Positions 46,263 through 58,208 of a DNA stretch of 64,000 nucleotides are shown here, in pieces. A program made the position numbers and the translations under genes. The notes under the pieces were generated by a model. That model did not search any database and was not told where the DNA came from. It worked only from the letters and a program-made list of their open reading frames with translations. Where the stretch lies: positions 20,831,951 through 20,895,950 of the forward strand of contig CM043948.1 of NCBI GenBank assembly GCA_014529385.2, written 5' to 3'. The DNA is from Adiantum capillus-veneris (lineage: Eukaryota; Streptophyta; Polypodiopsida; Polypodiales; Pteridaceae). Numbering within the stretch: the stretch's first letter is position 1; every line of letters starts with the position of its first letter.

Positions 46263-47184
46263 TCAAATGCTATACTCTTATTTACCTATCCTCAATATGA
46301 AATCAACAATCATTATACCTATTTTATGGTAATCTCTCTACATTACAAAGTAATCTAGGTCTCACTACTCGATTACACAATCAATTGTGTTGATTGCATG
46401 TAGAATTCTTCTCCATTGTAACCTAGATGTTTGCATGTATTAGTTAGCTTATTCAAAAAATGGTCCAACTAAAATGATGGATTGTTCTTGCAAGTATATA
46501 TAACATTAGGAAAAATATGAACCCTCTAGGGGCCCTTTGAAATTAAGGTTAATTAGAGTCCATCCAATGACAAGAGGGTGGTAGACACACTCTATGCCCT
46601 CAAAAAAGTAGGGGGACAAAATAGTCTTACACTTCTTAATGGTCTCTTACCTAGTGAGAAGGTGGGGGGGGGGGAGGGGGCATATGCAACCTCTAACTTC
46701 CCTCCTTTCTGATCAGATTTTGAATAAATCCCAAAAAAAATTCAAAATTTTCAAAACTCAAATCTTATCTTCTTAAAACCTCCCTAAACCTATTTTATGA
46801 TCAAAATAGTATTTTTTGACCTCAAAAAGTCAAAACGTGCACCAAAAAACCCTAAAATTCAAATTTTTTCAAAAACTTCTGAAACATCATTTTTTACTAT
46901 CCAAAGCCTCCCCAAAACTATCCTCAGGAAAAAAATGATTTTCTCTCTCTAGAACCTCTTTTCCAATCCCTCTTTGGTTGCAACCATCACACTCACCCTC
47001 TACTTCAACACTCTCTCTCTACACCATCTCCATTGTTGCAGCAAGAAATCTCCTCTCTCCTCCCCTACCACCTCCCATTGCCACACCAAGCAAGGGTTAT
47101 CCACCTTCACCTATCACTTACTCCCACCTACATTGTAGCAACAAGCAAGGTCTTGCTCCTCCTTCTGATTGTCTTTGTTCAACT
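46263..47184. other. No gene recognised
   Basis: AT-rich DNA with a poly-G run near 46,664. CT-rich from 46,930 onward, where it could be the leader of the gene-like region starting at about 47,185. Confidence 0.4.
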
Positions 47185-48420
47185 ATGGCCAGCTCTACTC
47201 CACAAAGGCGGCCAAAGGATGAGGTCACAACACTTGCATGACACAACACAAGAGGTATAGATGATGAGTGGGTGCCACAAGATTTCACTAGTGGTGCTTG
47301 GGTATACATGCAGCCATCTGCTATTGGTCCTCACCGTGTGCGAAATCGTGCAAACTTGAATTATCATTGGAAAGGAAATCTCCTTGGATTCAAGAACCGA
47401 AACGACAAGGGGACGGTAGTCATTATGCAACATATTTTCACAATGTCAAGCATGCTATTGCAACAACCACCTCGATTTCCAACACATTGTAAGTACATGT
47501 TTTGAGAATACAAAGCTAGGAGTGAAATCACAGTGTAATGTTTTTGTGGATTCATACTTAAGATTTGCCATGCATTTATAGTCATATTTCCATCCACATT
47601 GGTGGAGGAGCAGCCACTACATAGTCTCTCTGGCACATTCAATGCTATACATGCAGATATTGGAGCAACAATTTTTGCACATCTTTGCCCAACCAAACTG
47701 GTTCAAAGAAGGATTTTCTTATATTATCACTCTTATATTGTGCCTACTTCTACACAAGAGTTTGGAAATCTTGAACCCGTCAAAGTATCTTCCTTATTAA
47801 GTATGGAGTGGCCACAGCCAGATTTGTGGTCGATAGCATCTTTCAAGAAAAAGATAATAATAGATGTCCAAAACTCTTTGAAATACTCTAAAGCTTCTAG
47901 GTCTGTGGGCTTGAGTTGTTGTATGCCTATTCATTGTTTCATGCACATTTTAATGAGTTTGGATTTGTGGAGACTACCACAATGCTTGTATGTAAAGATG
48001 TGCATTATGAAGAATTAGGAAGGCTTTTAGAAGAGGACTGGGGTTTTGTGGAGGACATGCACAATGGGGATGAATACCGTTGTAAGGTTGGAGCTTCACG
48101 TATTGGGATGCGCTATTTAAAATCCCGCACCTCCTTGTACATACAATTTCACTATGATCGTTGGATGTGCAAGCTTGGATGTGCAGGCTTGGACTCCCTT
48201 ACAAAGTGTAGAAGGTGCTATTGCAAGCTTTGACATTGCAGTGAGGATGGCCAACGATTCTTTGGAGGCTGTCCAAGTGAACAAACATTGGACTCTCAGT
48301 AATGTGCGAGAACATTTGGCTATTATGGGTTTTGATGCCCTTCAACAACTGCAATTTTGTTTGCAAGGTCACAAGGTGAGAATCCTTCCACCACATTTTC
48401 AATACATCATAGTTTGGTGA
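47185..48420 (+). pseudogene. Intron-bearing gene of unknown family
   Basis: A frame from the ATG at 47,185 (MASSTPQRRPKDEVTTLA) is broken by a TGA at 47,239 and then reads DDEWVPQDFTSGAWVYMQPS to a GTAAGT donor. The 93-nt intron 47,489-47,581 joins it in frame to EEQPLHSLSGTFNAIHADIG and WPQPDLWSIASFKKKI. After a frame change near 47,910 it continues HFNEFGFVETTTMLVCKDVH, EELGRLLEEDWGFVEDMHNG, and after another change near 48,170 SFDIAVRMANDSLEAVQVNK. I recognise no domain. The exon quality and splice agreement suggest a real ancestral gene, decayed by one stop and two frame changes; element origin is possible. Confidence 0.4.
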
Positions 48421-48728
48421 TCATTGGCTACTTATTGTAATGAATGGCTACTTATTGTAATGAATGTCCACAGATTGGGAAGAGAATGTAAGACAAATTG
48501 AAGGTCGAGGAGGACTGGGGCATGGATGTAACTATGCTATCGCTCTTATAGCTTTGTAACTCATGCAATTTTATAAACAATAACCGATGTAATCAACATG
48601 ATTTGCTTCGGCAAATTATGACTTTTAATATAATTTTACACATTGAGATGAAAGTTCATTTTTTGGTGAAAGTACCTTTTTTTAAAAATAAAATTGGGAA
48701 AAGTGCCTTTTTTTTAAAAAGGGACCAT

Positions 48729-48736
48729 TATAAAAG
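48729..48736 (+). promoter_or_regulatory. TATA box before the 48.8-kb frame
   Basis: TATAAAAG followed by a G run lies 89 bp upstream of the ATG at 48,818, giving a predicted transcription start near 48,760. Confidence 0.5.
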
Positions 48737-48817
48737 GGGGGCTACATAACTCATTCACACTTTTTACTTTTGCAACACTTGAGCTCCTCCACTATCTGTC
48801 TGCATCCCAAGCTAGAC

Positions 48818-49225
48818 ATGGACGCCTCCACAGTCTTCGCATCTACTCCCACATCCACCCCTTTGTCACGCTTCATCCTCTTCCTCGAAGACACCAATTA
48901 CAAAGGGAAGTTCGACCTCCACACCTTCTTCACTCGTCTCCCCGACCTTGACGCCATAATTGCCCTTCACATGGATGCATTCGCCGAGATTTTAGTGTTC
49001 ATGGAGGAGCACATCATAAAATATTCCGTATTTATTGCCCCACATGCAGGGATCTGGGTGCCTTGCGATAATTTGTGCTATATACACAAATGTGATCGCC
49101 CATTCTCCAAGCAGTTGAGACGGTTCCAAGAAATTGCCACCGATGCAGGCCATTTCTTGGACGAGCAAGCCCCAGAGGTGTCAGCGCTCAAGAAGTGCAA
49201 GTTGGGGGTGGAGTACCTCTCTTGA
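48818..49225 (+). CDS. Unknown 135-residue protein
   Basis: The ATG at 48,818 (MDASTVFASTPTSTPLSRFI) opens 135 codons. Readable blocks are LEDTNYKGKFDLHTFFTRLP, a hydrophobic helix around AEILVFMEEHI and FIAPHAGIWVPCDNLCYIHK, with a Cys pair. GC content is above the flanks, as in a coding region, and a TATA box precedes it. The TGA at 49,223 may be a lesion, because the same frame continues open for another 56 codons (FIFFVSEELDLEQLHLPHLQ). No family recognised. Confidence 0.4.
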   Translation: MDASTVFASTPTSTPLSRFILFLEDTNYKGKFDLHTFFTRLPDLDAIIALHMDAFAEILVFMEEHIIKYSVFIAPHAGIWVPCDNLCYIHKCDRPFSKQLRRFQEIATDAGHFLDEQAPEVSALKKCKLGVEYLS

Positions 49226-49812
49226 CTGGCAACATTCATCTTCTTTGTGAGTGAGGAACTTGATTTGGAGCAGCTCCACCTACCACACCTTCAAGTTGGG
49301 TCCTTTATCAAGGACACCAAGGAGCAGGAGGTTGTCCCCATGAACGTTGCAGCGGAAGGGCAAACACTTAAGCTTGAGTACCCCAGGGCTCGAGGAGGTG
49401 CTTGAAAAATGCATCGTTGTGGCTGGCCCTAGTGGCACTCCAGTGCCACTACTATTGATGGATGAGGCTATCCCAGAGGTAGAAATCAGCCACTACTCCT
49501 CAGTGGTAGTGGATGGGAAAGGAGTATGTGTTTATGCATGACTTAGAGAAAGCATTTGTTCTGCGCATGGATGAATGCTTGAGCGTGCTATGCACCAGCG
49601 CCAAATTTTCCTTAGATAGTGCGCCAGATGCCCTTGACAGCACGCTCTTGCTACTTGGGGACTCTGTTACCACCAGCACTATTGCACTTGTTTGTGCGGA
49701 GGTCCTGGTGGCAACAGAGCAGTTGCATATGTGGATGAAGAAGAATTCCAGGCCACGCAAGCCAAGGTTGTGGCCGCTAGGATGTCTACTCCACTGCGTA
49801 ACTCCCCTCTAA
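49226..49812 (+). pseudogene. Continuation of the unknown 48.8-kb gene in shifted frames
   Basis: After the stop at 49,223 coding-like sequence goes on in three frames: FIKDTKEQEVVPMNVAAEGQ, then TPGLEEVLEKCIVVAGPSGT and MDEAIPEVEISHYSSVV, then MHDLEKAFVLRMDECLSVLC and DALDSTLLLLGDSVTTSTIA. The GC level and codon-like texture match the first part, so this is probably one decayed gene of about 330 codons. Function unknown. Confidence 0.35.
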
Positions 49813-50180
49813 TGATCCAAAGCTCGTAGGTGTGGTGCAAGGGAGCATTGACTTGGGTGGAAAGGGCAACAGGGAGCAGAATGACAAGGAGCAGGAGGTA
49901 AACCCTATCCTAATTTTTATGGTTTTTTTTTTAGCCTTCATTGTCTTTTTTCTTAACCTTGACTGGTTTATGATAGGACGTCCTGGAGGTTGATGAGTTT
50001 GCATCAAGGACGGGTGGCAGGAGGACGGGCTTTGGACCTCGGTCTTCCCTTGCACATTACCTAGGACAACTCCCCCCTGGCGATGTTGCCATTGTACATA
50101 ATGAATTCACTTCCCAAGGCCATTTTATGATGTGGTCATTAAAAGTTCTGTGTCCTTCGTTTTAAAATTTGGGATGTTTT
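49813..50180. other. No gene recognised
   Basis: Spacer between the unknown gene and the integrase relict. Confidence 0.4.
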
Positions 50181-50975
50181 CTATTTAAAGAATAAACCAA
50201 GATAAGATCCCCTTGTTTCAAGATGCAAATGGGAGTCAAAGAATTGTTTTTGTTTCCCTTTTAGAGCGTAGATGTGTGCAATGATAGCCAGTCTTTGCTC
50301 ATCTAATTGCTCAATATTTTTTAGTTGTTCTAATAGTTCATGACCTATACATTCTAGCCCACGTGCAACTTTGAGTGTTGGCAGTAGAAACTTCACAAAT
50401 ATATCACATCCAGTACTAGATCAATTAAATGCAGTGGCATTTAAAGTTTTAATTTTTTGTATGAAATCCTATAAGCCCAAAGAGCTTAATGAACATTTGT
50501 ATCCCACTCAGTACATCTAGAGCTTACAATATTTGTAAGCACAAAGCTAAGTATTCTATTGTGTACTTTGCTTGGCCATTTTCTTGAGGATGATAGGGCA
50601 TGGATTTGTTATGGATAACCATAAACTTTTTTAGCAAATTCCCTATCACCTTGTTGAGAAAGTGTGTCCCTCTATCACTCACGATCTCAATTGGAATTTT
50701 GTATCTCATGAATATATATTCCTTTATGAATGCAACCATGGTTCGTGCATCATTCTTCCTACAAGCTCTAGATTTAGCCCACTTGATCATATAATCAATG
50801 GCTACAATAATTAAAAAAAATTGAGTCTAATAAGACAATGACTCTATATGAACAACAAAACCTATACATTATTTATGAAATGCTCTTTCTCCCATCATTG
50901 GATGCAATGGCATGCTATCCATTCATTGACATGTTAGCACTTTGACAACAGTTACATCTGTTAAAAAAAAAATTC
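50181..50975 (-). pseudogene. Decayed gypsy integrase
   Basis: The minus strand reads CNCCQ (the second half of an HHCC zinc site) near 50,950, then IVAIDYMIKWAKSRAC, IVSDRGTHFLNKVIGNLL and MPYHPQENGQAKYTIEYLAL, the integrase core with Asp, Asp and a Lys where the catalytic Glu should be (QAK for QAE). KFLLPTLKVARGLECIGHEL and NIEQLDEQRLAI further on are the usual C-terminal segment. The enzyme would insert element DNA. Stops and the lost Glu make it inactive. Confidence 0.85.
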
Positions 50976-53519
50976 ACCTACTGAGTTAGCCACCCGATGC
51001 AAACCATCAAGATTTCTCTAGCCCTAGTCTCATGAGAGAAATGGACCCCTACTACACGTGCATTTGCTTATTCCAAAATAGGATTATACTAATCTTCATT
51101 AGTACATAGTTTGAGGTATAGATCCTTTTCTCTTTGGTATAGCTATTGGCCCATCTTGGTATAATTTGTGGCCTTTATTTCAATTGATCATTGTCTAGAT
51201 TTACTCATTTCTTGAGGAAGTTTTCTATTTATCAATTACTTCACCAAACATCTACTCCACTTCGGTGTAATAGATATCTAGAACAAAATAGCATGTGGTA
51301 TCATTTGGTTCGAAAGAAACCTTGTTTTGGTAAAAAATATTTTTTTGTCTTGATTAAATTATGCCAATCAGGTGTCTTTAAGTTTGAAAGAGTTGTGTCA
51401 TCATCCATAGTGGTTACGTTCTTCAATGAGGTATCATATCACGTGGGTGTGCGAATAGATTATATTATGTCATTAATTGAAGTTAATCTCTTCAAAGGTA
51501 AGCACCCATTGTACATGTGCGTATTCCTTTCAAGCCTTCTCTTTATCAACAAGGGTCCACAAGTTGCATTTGTAATTTTTCTTGTTTAAGTTGTTTCGAG
51601 CTACGTCTGTGTCCTTCAAACCAATAAGATGTTTCTACAACTAGCCTACATTTTTTAATATATACATAGGATCAAGAAGATGAGCAATCTTCAAATCCTT
51701 CCAATACTTCAAAGAAAACCATACAGAGAAAGAGGAATTTAGAGCAGGTCGTCCTCAAATAATGCTCATTATTTCCGTCGCTTGAAAGCTCTAACTCAGG
51801 ATCAATAATAAACCCTACAATCCACTCTAGTAAATATATATAGGTGTCTTTTGTTCTGAACATCTTCCATTCTTGACCTTTCCATTAAACTGTTTAGTTT
51901 GTGTGCTTCAACGTAGTAAATAATCTTCTGGTAAGAATCGTCTATGTCGAAGGTTTTTTTCCCAACCAATCACGGCATGAGAGACAAAATTTATAACCTT
52001 CATTTAGCACCGTACATCCATAGTAAAATATTTAGCATGATGATAAAAAGTAGAATAAAATGAAAAATATTCATATGTACTATTTCAACACAAATCAATA
52101 TCGACAGAGAATCCACAACCGAGAAAGTCATATATAGTCTATGCTAAAATTCCAAAACCTTAGAATCCATAGCCAAGAATTTCATGGATAGTCCATGGTA
52201 GAATTCCACAAACTCTAAATCTTCTTTCATTTTTTGGTTTTGACATATCTAGCACGCCTATGCCTCTCCACAACTCTTGGAGGTCGTCATTTAGAGGTGT
52301 CAATTATATGTTAATGTTTTTAGCTTGAAGTTTTCTTGAAATTATGAGAGACAAAAGTAATTTTTTTCTAAAGAAAATAAAGGGTGGCAAATTGTAGTTA
52401 AGTAGAACTACTAGCTAAGTAGAGCTTTTACTTGAGCACATGGAGAGGATTCACACCATCCAAGCCAACACCCATCTAATGTGTCATGGTGGTTCTTCAA
52501 ACTCTTGCCATTTTTTATTGATATGTTTGAAAGCAATACAATCCAAGGGGATTCTCATAATCTCATCCTACTTGCATTCTTTGCTCCTAGTCCATAAGTC
52601 TTGCTAAATTTAGGGTTCAAAATATGTGTTGTATAGGGGGTGCCAATGTAAAATATTGAATTATGTTACGAGGGATCTTTCCGCTCGTATCTTTATAACA
52701 TGATGTTTTACATATTGGGCATTTATCTTTATCTTTTTATTTCCCTTTATACAAAATACAATTGTTAGGAGGTGTGTATGGGATTGTGATCGAGTCCAAG
52801 TCTGCTCAACATCTTTTTAACCCATCTCTTGATGTGGAAGGGCATTGTTTGAGGGTAGAAACTTTTGAGATAGTAGTCTATAACATTTTGAGAAAATATT
52901 ACATACATCTTAGGTTTTAAAACATAAAATATAATGCAATTAACATTGTCAATTAAGACATCATTCACTTTAATAGTATCAACACGGATGCATTACCTTA
53001 AGTATAACAACTTTGGAGGTTCAAAATAAGCAACTTCCTGCTTAACCATGACAAATTTGAGCCTTCGTAGATTTTCTCAAGCACTTCTACTCTAAGAAAA
53101 CTTTTTTATCACATGCTTCACTTTCTTTGTACTAATCATGAAAAAAATCATTCATGCCATCATTGTCATTAAAAAAATCATTCTTTTTGTCAAAATGCAA
53201 ATCGTATAGTTCCTTTAATCTATCATAATTGTTTGAATCACCCTTACAAAGGAGTTTTATGCACTCAATTGATATACATGGATGCCATGAGAAAGGAGAT
53301 GCACATCCTTGTCAACACCATAATCTGCAACCTATCACATAGGCACAATTATAAGCATTCAATATACAAAAATCAAACTGCTTATCAATTAAGAAGGAAA
53401 CAAATTATTAAGCAAAAAACCAGATAATATCAAATATAGATGCATAAATCTCAAAAATTTGATACATAATCCACAAGTACACAATTCATGTTTACACTTT
53501 TACCTATTCAATTTAGAGG
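50976..53519. other. No gene recognised
   Basis: AT-rich DNA without readable domains. Part of the left side may be diverged gypsy pol upstream of the integrase. I see no repeat or promoter here. Confidence 0.4.
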
Positions 53520-54560
53520 TAGAGGTGCTCTTTCTGGCCTATGAAATTTGTATTTCTTTAATAGTTCATCACAGGCATATAATGTTCTAATGTAATTTAC
53601 AAGAATGTATCATGGAATATCTCTCCTCATCATGTATTCTGGTTCATGTCTATTTTTGCATTCCACAAATGTGCAATTGGTTCTTGCATTCCTTCACGAA
53701 CTACTAGTAGTTAGGGCGGCTATGTTTTCATGTGTATATGGTCTATCATCTACATAAAGTATTTGGCTTTCTGTGTGGGTAATGTATCTATCTAAAAGAG
53801 AAGCTGCATTTAAGCACAAGCCATATGTGGTCATGTTGTGGATGTAGCATGTTAATTGATGATAAGTTTTCATCCATATATGGGTCCACAAAAGCACATC
53901 TTTGAATGTGATGGGACTTGTAGATTATGTGCCATGAATAAGATACGTCCTTCATTCAAAAGGCTAGAAGGAGCTATCATGTAATAAGCACCCCAAAAGA
54001 TAAAAATATCTCTATCTCTAGGAAGAGATCTTCCATGCCATCCCCCATAGTGTTTGTAATTATAAGTCTGCACTAAAGGAAATAGACGATTGGGAAATGT
54101 ATAATTGCCACCTTTTTGGTTGTTGCAAGATGTCCATTTGCAGTTCTTGGATTGCATAACCATGTTGTGTGTGAGAATGATGAGCAGCTTCATCATAGAT
54201 GGCATCCTCACCATCAACTAGAGATGCATATCCCTACATGTGAAATATTTATATTATGGACACAACCAGCTATAAGAATTGAAATTAATAAATATTATAA
54301 TAAAGAACACCATGTGTAGGTTCATCTCGGTGTACGGGCATTGGTGTATGAGCATAAACACCCCAATCCGACTCATGTCAATGCCACTGGCATTACGGCC
54401 TTTGAAGTAAGCCTTGACATCTATCACACCAACATGGAATCTACTCCTCTTCATAATAAAACAAAAGCTCTCTTTCTGAAGATACAAATGTATCTTCTTC
54501 ATGTCCCGTTGTATAAGAGTGCTTTCCATGGCTATCATACGGAGGTGATGGTGTACAACA
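53520..54560 (-). pseudogene. Decayed intron-bearing gene, unknown
   Basis: Minus-strand blocks include RMIAMESTLIQRDMKKIHLY, KRSRFHVGVIDVKAYFKGRN and, after a 77-nt GT-AG intron at 54,234-54,310, YASLVDGEDAIYDEAAHHSH and QELQMDILQQPKRWQLYISQ. Further on are MTTYGLCLNAASLLDRYITH, LYVDDRPYTHENIAAL and, near the end, RNARTNCTFVECKNRHEPEY. The blocks lie in different frames with several stops. The texture is coding-like and the late CTFVECKNRHEPEYM block looks conserved, but I cannot assign a family. A transposon gene is possible. Confidence 0.35.
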
Positions 54561-55182
54561 GGAATCTGAACCTATACAACAAAAAAGAGGTTAAACTTCA
54601 TTTGACTAAAATAGTAGTGTAAAGTGTTAATTAATATAAAACTAGCATAGTACATTGTTTCCTCTTGTTGTGAACACAAAGAACAAGTATTCTATAGTCT
54701 TTGAAAATGAGAGACATGCGAGATTCCATGAAGATTCATGGACCCACTTTCAATGCGAGATGTAGTTACGCATTCCCGCAGCAAAAAGTATGCATGAATG
54801 CAATGTATAGGGTAGCAAAGGTTAGGGTCGGAAGCAGCCACACATCCCACCTGGGTCGCATGGGTAGACACAGCTTTGTAGACACTTTTGTAAGTATACA
54901 TTTATAGTTTTTCATAAGATAGTTTTTAGAATGATACAAATAAGAAGAACCCTAAAATTTGGATCTGTTTTGTACAGACTAAAGATTACCACCGGACTCC
55001 GACCACATCAAAGATCAAGAATAGTGTTGTACCATGAATACAGAGCCCCACAGAGCACACTTCCTCATGCACGCCCTTTTGTGAATAGTATTTATAATTT
55101 TGAGTAAGTTTTTTCAAGCTGGAATAACTATCAAAATAATTTTTAATTGTCGATCAATTTAACTTTTATTAATGGAGAGGGT
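54561..55182. other. No gene recognised
   Basis: AT-rich DNA; minus-strand frames near 54,700-54,900 could be further exon remnants of the gene to the left. Confidence 0.3.
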
Positions 55183-55214
55183 TCACAACAAGAGAGATCT
55201 TGAGCTTGTCGTGA

Positions 55215-55850
55215 GATAGAAAGAGCAGGGTAGGAGAATAGACGAGTAACGAACACATGCCGCATTGTCACAGCAAACACCTCCAATTACTGAGACACAG
55301 CAAGATGATGAGTCCGATATTGATATATAGCCAATAGTGGCATTTTGTTGTATTTTAGATAGATTGATCATGTACACATATTGACATTATATATATACAT
55401 ACATTGATGATCTATATATTTAGTTTGCTTCAGCCAATTCTTGTCTACTTGTATAATAATGTCATGTTTATTTGTTCATATTTAGTTTATTTCAGTTGTT
55501 TTTGTTTATTTGCGCAGTGTCAAGGGAAACAAGAACCATATTGAGAGTAAGAGCAAGGTAGAAGAATAAATGAGGAACGAACACGCGTCGCATTGTCGCA
55601 ACAACCATCTCCACGTACTAAGACACAATAGGATGATGAGTCTAACATTGATATATAGCCAATAGTGGCATTTTGTTGCATTTTAGATAGATTGATCGTA
55701 TACACACATTGACATTGTATATATACATACATTGATGATCTAAATATTTAGTCTGCTTCAGTCAATTCTTGACTACTTGTATAATAATGTCAAGTTTATT
55801 TGTTCATATTCAGTTGTTTTCCTTTATTTGCGTACTATCAAGGGAAAAAA
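55215..55850. repeat. Tandem duplication, period 328 bp
   Basis: Two diverged copies of a 328-bp unit. Shared anchors such as GATGATGAGTC occur at 55,304 and 55,632 and CATACATTGATGATCTA follows in both. A short third start (AAGAACCATAT) appears near 55,848. No coding capacity. Confidence 0.85.
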
Positions 55851-56040
55851 GAACCATATCGTGAACATTCATACATTTGATTTTATTTTTGCGCTAATTC
55901 ACTAGTTGATTTTTGTTGTAGAATATGTAGAATGCTCACAAGTGTGCACTTTCCGCTTTGAATCTTCTTGTCATGAGCGTGATTTACGTGTGTATGTAGG
56001 TGGAGAGAGAGATACAAACATAGAGAGCATTGTGTAAGTA

Positions 56041-56215
56041 CACAAACACCACACACACACACACACACACACATAGAGAGAGAGAGAGAACTTTGTGTAA
56101 GTAATTACACACACACACACACACAAAACTTTGTGTAAGTAAGTAGAGAGAGACAGAGAGAGACGGAGAGAGCCTTTTGTGAGTAGAGAGAGAGACAGAG
56201 AGAGACTTCTTACCT
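56041..56215. repeat. CA and GA microsatellites
   Basis: Runs of CA and GAGA alternate, with the phrase ACTTTGTGTAAGTA repeated about three times. This is a compound simple repeat. Confidence 0.9.
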
Positions 56216-56282
56216 TATATATAGCAAATGATCGGGATCTTAGAGCTCTCGACCTTCAACATCCACCAAACTGAAAAAACGA

Positions 56283-56485
56283 TTTAGCGTCGTTTAAGCG
56301 ATGCCCTTGAATTTTGTGTCGCTTAAGCGAGGCATGCAAATCAAAATATTTGAATCCACTTAAGCAATAATGCATCGCTTAAGCATCGCAAAAGTGTCAC
56401 TAAGGGCATCGCTTAAGCGAAGTTCCTGTAGCGATGCCAGTTTGTCACTAGGGCGACTTTCTAGCAACGAAGCGGCCTAGTAGTG
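56283..56485. mobile_element. CACTA-like end with palindromic subterminal repeats
   Basis: Four copies of a palindrome close to TCGCTTAAGCGA lie at 56,288-56,420. They are followed by CTAGCAACGAAGCGGCCTAGTAGTG ending at 56,485 (minus strand: CACTACTAGGCCGC). CACTA transposons have CACTA-type ends and clustered subterminal repeats where transposase binds. The other end was not securely found. Confidence 0.5.
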
Positions 56486-56824
56486 CACATTGATTTTAAG
56501 ATCTCGGATGCAAAGGTCTTCTACTATTCAATGTCTTGGGGACTCTTTTCTATAAGATCAACTTTCTATGTTCCACCTGGCCCATCAAGCTTACTTTTCA
56601 CATTGAAAACCCCCTCAATATTGACCATCTTCTTAATATGCATAAAATGAACCAGATCCCACGGGCCACATATGATTCTTATGTTTAGTATCCATCTCAA
56701 ACCATGCATAATATTTGAATGAGTCTTAAGTCAAGTTTGTCTTTCCATAAAACCATCAAGTTTAGCATTGGCTAAAGGTTGTTCATCAGGCTTAAATATT
56801 CTACGATGTGGTGTATTGCTTCAT

Positions 56825-57106
56825 CTAATTAGTTTCAAAAACGAGAATTTTTTTTGCCCTTGAAAACAACGTCTTTTGTGGTGTGTATACCACTGTAATT
56901 TGATGCTTATAACTTTTGACTAGAATCCATAAAAATGTGTCATCTCTAGATCTTTTCATATGCAAGCTTACATCATAATCATGCACAATGTTCCAGATGC
57001 ACATTTCAACAAGGGTATGTTGCATCATGTATGCCCAAATTGGGTGGTTGTCCCCATCCAGCTTGTCCTCAATAGACATGTGAAAAACATCATTGTTGTC
57101 ATCCAT
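56825..57106 (-). pseudogene. Copia gag N-terminus, unit 1
   Basis: From the ATG at 57,106 the minus strand reads MDDNNDVFHMSIEDKLDGDN, then HPIWAYMMQHTLVEM and WNIVHDYDV. This matches the start of copia gag (the LDG-N-W motif). It ends after 94 codons. Units 2 and 3 carry the same start at 58,803 and 60,497 but diverge after HDYDV and stop at 58,600 and 60,294. The capsid part is far too short to work. Confidence 0.75.
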
Positions 57107-57445
57107 GGCCAGTGGTTGTACTTGATGCAAAAGTTTCCTATATAGAAGAAAACTTGCACGAAACCAATCTGTGCTATATAGCACAAACCACAATACAATA
57201 AAAATTGTCTGTTTTGCAAAAATCTCACTTTCAAAAATTATGAACAAAAGGACGATATTGCCTGTGTAGTATTGTGAGTGGTGAAAACGGAGGCTAAAAC
57301 AAGTTCAACTAATAATCAAATTTTGATAGTCCAAAAATTATTTCGCCTTCCAAATTCTCACCAGGAATCACGCCGATTGAAGAACATGAATAAGAAGGGT
57401 TCTACCTACGCTGCCCTTGATGCCGAAGACTGCTCTGATACCTAT

Positions 57446-58208
57446 TGTTGGGAATACAACTACATGAATGCACATGAAGATAGAGAAGATGAAAGTGAAG
57501 CTCAAGAGCACACAATACAAGACATAGTTTTATTGAGTGTGCTACTGCAAAGATAAGACTTGCCCTAGAATGTTGTGCATATATACAAGTTGGAAAAGAA
57601 ACTCCTAACGAAGGAAAAAATTGCCATGACGCTTCTAAGTGTGTTCATACACATCAAGATCATAAAATGGTAGCACTAGGAACTATAGGAGTGAGACAAA
57701 GCTCCTCTCCAACAACCCTTCCCTTGAGCTTTGGATATTTGACCTTTGTCACATGGTATTGCTTTAGTGATACATCTATAACAGTCCTCTTAAATACATC
57801 ACGATGGTTCTCAGACGACTCAACACATCTCTTGGATTCATCATTTGAAGGTTCAAATGATGGATGTACACATGTTGGTGTAGGTTGTGGACGACATCAA
57901 TAACACCGGTTCTCTTGGGTTTATCATTTGAATGTTCAAATGGTGGGTATACATAGTTAGGTTATGAACATCAACAATTACACGATGTCTATGTACTAGT
58001 TGAAGAGACATGGAGAGAGAAACTTCTCTAGAGGTCACCATCCGAGTAATGCTCTTGCACATGTGCCCTTAACTACAAGGTTTCCACAAAGTGGTCTAGC
58101 CATCCAGATCTCAAAAGATTAAGATGCTAGGAAACTCTAATCTAGCCAGTTTATTCAAATCTTGCAACTAGACCCCATGGGAGTATGAGAGAAAGCTCAA
58201 CTCCAACA
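57446..58208 (-). repeat. Copia LTR, unit 1
   Basis: 763 bp. On the minus strand it starts TGTTGGAGTTGAGC and ends TTCCCAACA. The primer-binding site GGTATCAGAGC follows at 57,442-57,432, and a TATATA box lies near 57,577. Confidence 0.85.
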
